Assembly: GCA_902493615.1 (NCBI GenBank)
Contig: CABUQK010000048.1
Span: 1 to 14,600, forward strand
Source: an uncultured Collinsella sp.
GTDB taxonomy: Bacteria > Actinomycetota > Coriobacteriia > Coriobacteriales > Coriobacteriaceae
Direction: 5' to 3'
DNA: 14,600 nucleotides
Within the stretch, counting starts at the first letter, position 1. The number at the start of each line of letters is the position of its first letter. A model generated the notes under the pieces. The model worked only from the letters and a program-made list of their open reading frames with translations, ran no database searches and was not told the DNA's origin. Shown one piece after another: positions 14,370 through 14,600 of the stretch. A program made the translations under genes and the position numbers.

Positions 14370-14390
14370 CCGATACGAAGGGAGTTCCGT

Positions 14391-14600
14391 ATGGCCGAAC
14401 TTACTGACCGCTTCGGGACCATGGTGTTCTCTGAGGAAGTCATGAAGGACTACCTCCCCAAGGACATTTGGAAGCGCCTTGCTGCAACCCTCGAGGGCGG
14501 TGAGCCGCTCGACCTGGATGTGGCCAACGCCGTTGCCCATGCCATGAAGGTCTGGGCCATCTCCAAGGGCGCGACGCACTACGCGCACTGGTTCCAGCCG
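14391..14600 (+). CDS. glnN: Type III glutamine synthetase, N-terminal part (runs off the window)
   Basis: Glutamine synthetase makes glutamine from glutamate, ammonia and ATP. The 70 visible residues match the start of the large type III enzyme (about 700 residues, dodecameric), not the classic GlnA. They include FGTMVFSEEVMKDYLPKDIWKRL (8-30), LDLDVANAVAHAMKVWAISKGATHY and the terminal HWFQP. The GSIII family begins with this same FG-x-MVF block. ATG at 14391 follows AAGGGAG by 6 nt. An in-frame ATG at 14328 exists but lies inside a leader hairpin and adds residues absent from the family. NagB, upstream in the window, releases ammonia that this enzyme could capture; that link is inference. 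Confidence 0.92.
   Translation, partial: MAELTDRFGTMVFSEEVMKDYLPKDIWKRLAATLEGGEPLDLDVANAVAHAMKVWAISKGATHYAHWFQP

Larger units (their letters stand above)
13965..14390. promoter_or_regulatory. 426-bp divergent intergenic region between metF and glutamine synthetase
   Basis: This stretch has no credible gene and is AT-richer than its flanks up to about 14230. It must hold the promoters for both divergent transcripts. For metF, the minus-strand hexamer TAGAAT (14013-14008, 5 of 6 to -10) lies 44 nt upstream of its start but has only a poor -35. For glutamine synthetase there is no convincing pair; TATAAA at 14122-14127 and TTGACT at 14175-14180 occur but not at correct spacing to partners. At least six hairpins are packed between 14129 and 14369. 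I see no cobalamin riboswitch or SAM riboswitch signature next to metF. Confidence 0.5.

Noticed and set aside
13965..14390. Cobalamin or SAM riboswitch expected before the metF operon
   Set aside because: I looked on the minus strand for a B12-box or SAM-I core and found neither, and there is no terminator before metF.

Overview
This 14.6-kb window is a GC-rich, mostly housekeeping stretch of a bacterial chromosome. Gene order and protein features suggest a gut actinobacterium of class Coriobacteriia, most likely Collinsella or a close relative. The pointers are the uS9 to glmM junction, a short Gram-positive NagB, a very large STAND/SARP regulator, a methionine synthase whose reactivation module is a separate gene, and a type III glutamine synthetase. 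The taxonomic call is inference. I see no rRNA, tRNA, CRISPR array, transposase or prophage gene.

Layout. Positions 1-3142 on the plus strand hold the tail of rpsI and its terminator, then glmM, a glucose-family PTS EIIA, a structured untranslated stretch, nagB and a strong terminator. Glucosamine-6-phosphate is the shared node: GlmM acts on it towards cell-wall UDP-GlcNAc, NagB returns it to glycolysis, and EIIA reports sugar status. Positions 3143-3530 are a long repeat-rich upstream region before a 999-residue ATPase/SARP-type regulator (3531-6530). Its stop codon abuts a terminator that serves the convergent yhbY gene.

Positions 6600-13964 are all on the minus strand. Reading in transcription order from the right, a compact operon comes first: metF, a B12-dependent methionine synthase reactivation protein, and metH. 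The first pair overlaps by one base and the second pair is 9 nt apart. Together they supply 5-methyl-tetrahydrofolate, re-methylate oxidised cobalamin, and methylate homocysteine. A hairpin separates this from a PFL-like DUF711/UPF0210 protein. Then comes a 317-nt non-coding interval with a long inverted repeat, interchangeable helices and an intrinsic terminator placed 7 nt before the Shine-Dalgarno of a SAM-dependent methyltransferase. yhbY follows.

Positions 13965-14390 are a 426-bp divergent intergenic region rich in hairpins, leading into the start of type III glutamine synthetase, which runs off the window.

The most unusual material is non-coding: the 8109-8249 inverted-repeat element with the apparent attenuator at 7965-7996, the nagB leader, and the glutamine synthetase leader. 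The protein genes are mostly recognisable families. The SARP-type regulator has the more unusual architecture, and the methyltransferase has no assignable substrate.
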